From contig OY755237.1 of the NCBI GenBank assembly GCA_963576725.1, positions 62,907,423 through 62,971,422 on the forward strand: a stretch of 64,000 bases of DNA. Direction: 5' to 3'. Source of the DNA: Azorinus chamasolen. Lineage: Eukaryota > Mollusca > Bivalvia > Cardiida > Solecurtidae. The position numbers and the translations under genes are program-made. Positions 62,439 to 64,000 of this stretch are shown piece after piece. How positions within the stretch are numbered: position 1 is the first letter of the stretch; the number at the start of each line of letters is the position of its first letter. The notes beneath the pieces were generated by a model. That model saw only the letters and a program-made list of their open reading frames with translations, searched no databases and had not been told where the DNA came from.

Positions 62439-62582
62439 ATCAACTCTTTGCTGCACTCTCACTTGCAAACAATGTAGACTCAGATCAGAGGACTCCTAAT
62501 AGAGCACTCTGATGAGGAACTGCACTGTTTGCCATTCCAAATCCTGACAATCGGTCTGAAAATTCTGCGCTAAAAGGGTTAA
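62439..62582 (+). mobile_element. Family D3 TTAA MITE adjoining the PLE
   Basis: TCAACTCTTTGCTGCACTCT C start; hairpin GCAAACAATGTAGACTCAGA TCAGAGGACTCCTAATAGAG CACTCTGATGAGGAACTGCA CTGTTTGC; end AAAAGGGTTAA, at which PLE sequence begins. Confidence 0.82.
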
Positions 62583-64000
62583 CCATGGAACATTATTTAA
62601 TGCGCCACGCTGTGGCATTCAATATGTAGGTCAGACAGGTCGTACTTTAAAAACTAGGTTTCGTGAACACAGTTACAACTGCCGGATAAAAAAGTACGCA
62701 ATTTTCTTTACCAGAATTTTCGTCATACAGGACATTCTTTCAAATATGTTTCGGTTCAACCAGTAGAACGAATTCATTATTATTCTAATACTATTCGCAG
62801 TTTGAAATCTAAAGCTCGTTTTATCACAGAGCTAGACTGGATAAAGAAATTACAAACACATTTTCCTTTGGGCCTGAATGATAACATTTACCAAAGTGGC
62901 AATATTTCTAAAGATCCTAGCATCGATATTTTCTCTATATTTTCTATTCGAAATATTAAGCGTTAATTACGTCGCAGTATTCATGATTTACATACCATTT
63001 TTAAACAAACTGGCAAACATTCTATATTATCTTGTTTATCGTCTTTACCTTTTTATTGTCTCAGGTTCATAGACGAAGAGGCTGATACAATTTATATGCG
63101 TACAGATCCGTTAATTAATACTGCCTCGCTTATACAAAGTTACATACAGCATGTTCTTCGTCCTCGTATTGATAAAGAATCTGAACATAAAAGGCATTTT
63201 CTGAAACTTCAATCCCTAAATAAAGGTATCGAATTTATTGATATTCAAAGTATATTTCGTGATAAGAATGTAATCGATACTATTCCCAAATAGTTCATCA
63301 ACTCTGAATCACCTACCATCTGTTATAAATATAATGGACCTATACGGAATGTTATTTTTAACTACAATACAATTGTCTCTGACTTAAATATTGATGTCAA
63401 TACCCCTACTTCTTGAGATTGTAGCATTTCAAGATATTGCTATAAACCATTTGGTCATGTCATTACTGGTAATTTGATATCATTAAATATAAAGGTCTCA
63501 GGACCCTCCTAACTAAAGGACCTAAATATAGATTACTACGGACGTTACTGCAACATGGCATTTCTCACCCAGAATTTTATGGTAATGTTATCTACAAACT
63601 AAGGAAAATTCGGGGTCATATCCATTTTCATGATTTGTTTATAAAACGCATTAAAACATTTAAGAAGAAAGGTTATGACACCATTATATTGCAACGCATT
63701 GCATGTTTGGTTATTGACCCCTTTACAGTCTGTAGTTACGCTTCCCTCTTTACTTGCGCGATGACTGGTAGTACTCTATGATGGTTTACTCTTAAATTCA
63801 GTAACGGGATGAGCATACCAGACCCATTTATTACTTTTCCCCTGTCGTGCCCTTAACGGCTTCCCTGCAGTTGCTCTGACTTCAGCAAAGTCACTGAGTA
63901 CATATTTGACGGATTTTCACAGTTGTTATGCTATGTTTTACACAATGTCATGTGTTTACCGTCTTCTATGTTGTTGAAAAGTCCGGCGGGGATACTATTA
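62583..64000 (+). mobile_element. Internally deleted Penelope-like element, runs off the window
   Basis: GIY-YIG-like domain, linker, C-terminal segment and 3' UTR in one orientation. The last ~460 bp closely match the reverse complement of about 510-960. The copy faces outward at the right edge, as the left cluster does at the left edge. The tail module would lie just beyond 64000. Confidence 0.82.
62597..63781 (+). pseudogene. PLE protein remnant: GIY-YIG endonuclease-like domain, linker, C-terminus; RT core deleted
   Basis: From 62611 the frame gives CGIQYVGQTGRTLKTRFREH (YVG of the second GIY-YIG motif, catalytic-type Arg and His at 62641-62670). A frameshift near 62690 precedes NFLYQNFRHTGHSF, and RFITELDWIKKL supplies the likely catalytic Glu (62829-62831). 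In-frame stops lie at 62964, 63291 and 63414. Linker phrases include LRPRID, KGIEFIDIQSIF and CYKYNGPIRNVIFNY. At about 63533 the frame jumps from KGLRTLLTKGPKYR straight to LLRTLLQHGISHPEFYG, which in the left unit lies after the RT palm. It reads on to the stop at 63779. Clearly inactive. Confidence 0.8.

Noticed and set aside
8895..62560. CRISPR-like array from recurring palindromes
   Set aside because: Copies are kilobases apart, have full MITE ends and target duplications, and show no regular spacers; the sequence is eukaryotic.
8895..62560. Rho-independent bacterial terminators
   Set aside because: Strong hairpins are frequent but lack T tracts and lie inside transposon copies in animal DNA.

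Overview
The window looks like gene-poor nuclear DNA of an invertebrate animal, most likely a bivalve-type mollusc. It is AT-rich and has no dense coding. It carries Penelope-like retroelements (PLEs), several tRNA-derived SINEs and roughly a hundred short non-autonomous DNA transposons. The taxonomic guess is inference from repeat style; no single-copy host gene was recognised. A run of 200 Ns at 2647-2846 is an assembly gap.

Both ends are PLE. Positions 1-2646 hold tandem, internally broken PLE units on the minus strand, including a reverse-transcriptase (RT) segment with GIPMG and YLDD motifs. Positions 62583-64000 hold a plus-strand copy with a GIY-YIG endonuclease-like domain at its 5' side, a linker, and then the same C-terminus and 3' UTR as the left copies, with the RT core deleted. 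Smaller PLE pieces lie at 43416-43860 and 46221-46570. Read together, the copies imply the order GIY-YIG, linker, RT, C-terminus (a permuted PLE).

Between them is a dense field of MITE-like elements. One group has TTAA target sites and CCCTTT- or CCTTTAG-type ends, as in piggyBac-like transposons (my families A, B, D1, D2, D3, E, E2, G). A second has TA target sites and CAGTAAAACCTC- or CAGTGCTCCC-type ends, as in pogo/Tc1-mariner relatives (families C, C2, C3, C4, H). Others are F (hairpin, ends GGTCCAGATAAG), K (130-bp palindrome) and several single long inverted-repeat elements. Many are nested, which gives a relative history: TTAA elements sit inside TA elements at 21.2, 22.2, 31.2 and 34.0 kb, and inside F at 59.4 kb; the reverse order is seen at 8.7, 14.6 and 45.4 kb.

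The most unusual signal is that families B, D, E, E2 and G, which differ in ends and flanks, share one central hairpin plan: an AAACAG/AAATAG-type outer stem, a GAYCC-W-GAT-S-AGA inner stem, then a variable GC-rich tip that stays self-complementary when its sequence changes. Most copies keep one single-base mismatch at the same stem position. In one frame the hairpin encodes recurring DPDETAP-like peptides, likely to produce spurious protein predictions.

Other structure includes a ~950-bp degenerate tandem array of GTTCGG-N4-CCGAAC palindromes (3.36-4.33 kb), a foldback element with subrepeated arms (16.87-17.46 kb), a minisatellite within a TTAA element (57.1 kb), microsatellites (5.0 and 33.4 kb) and one weak promoter-like site (18.1 kb). 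The rest is AT-rich sequence in which I see no gene. All coordinates were read by eye, so element edges may be off by a few bases; family letters are local names.
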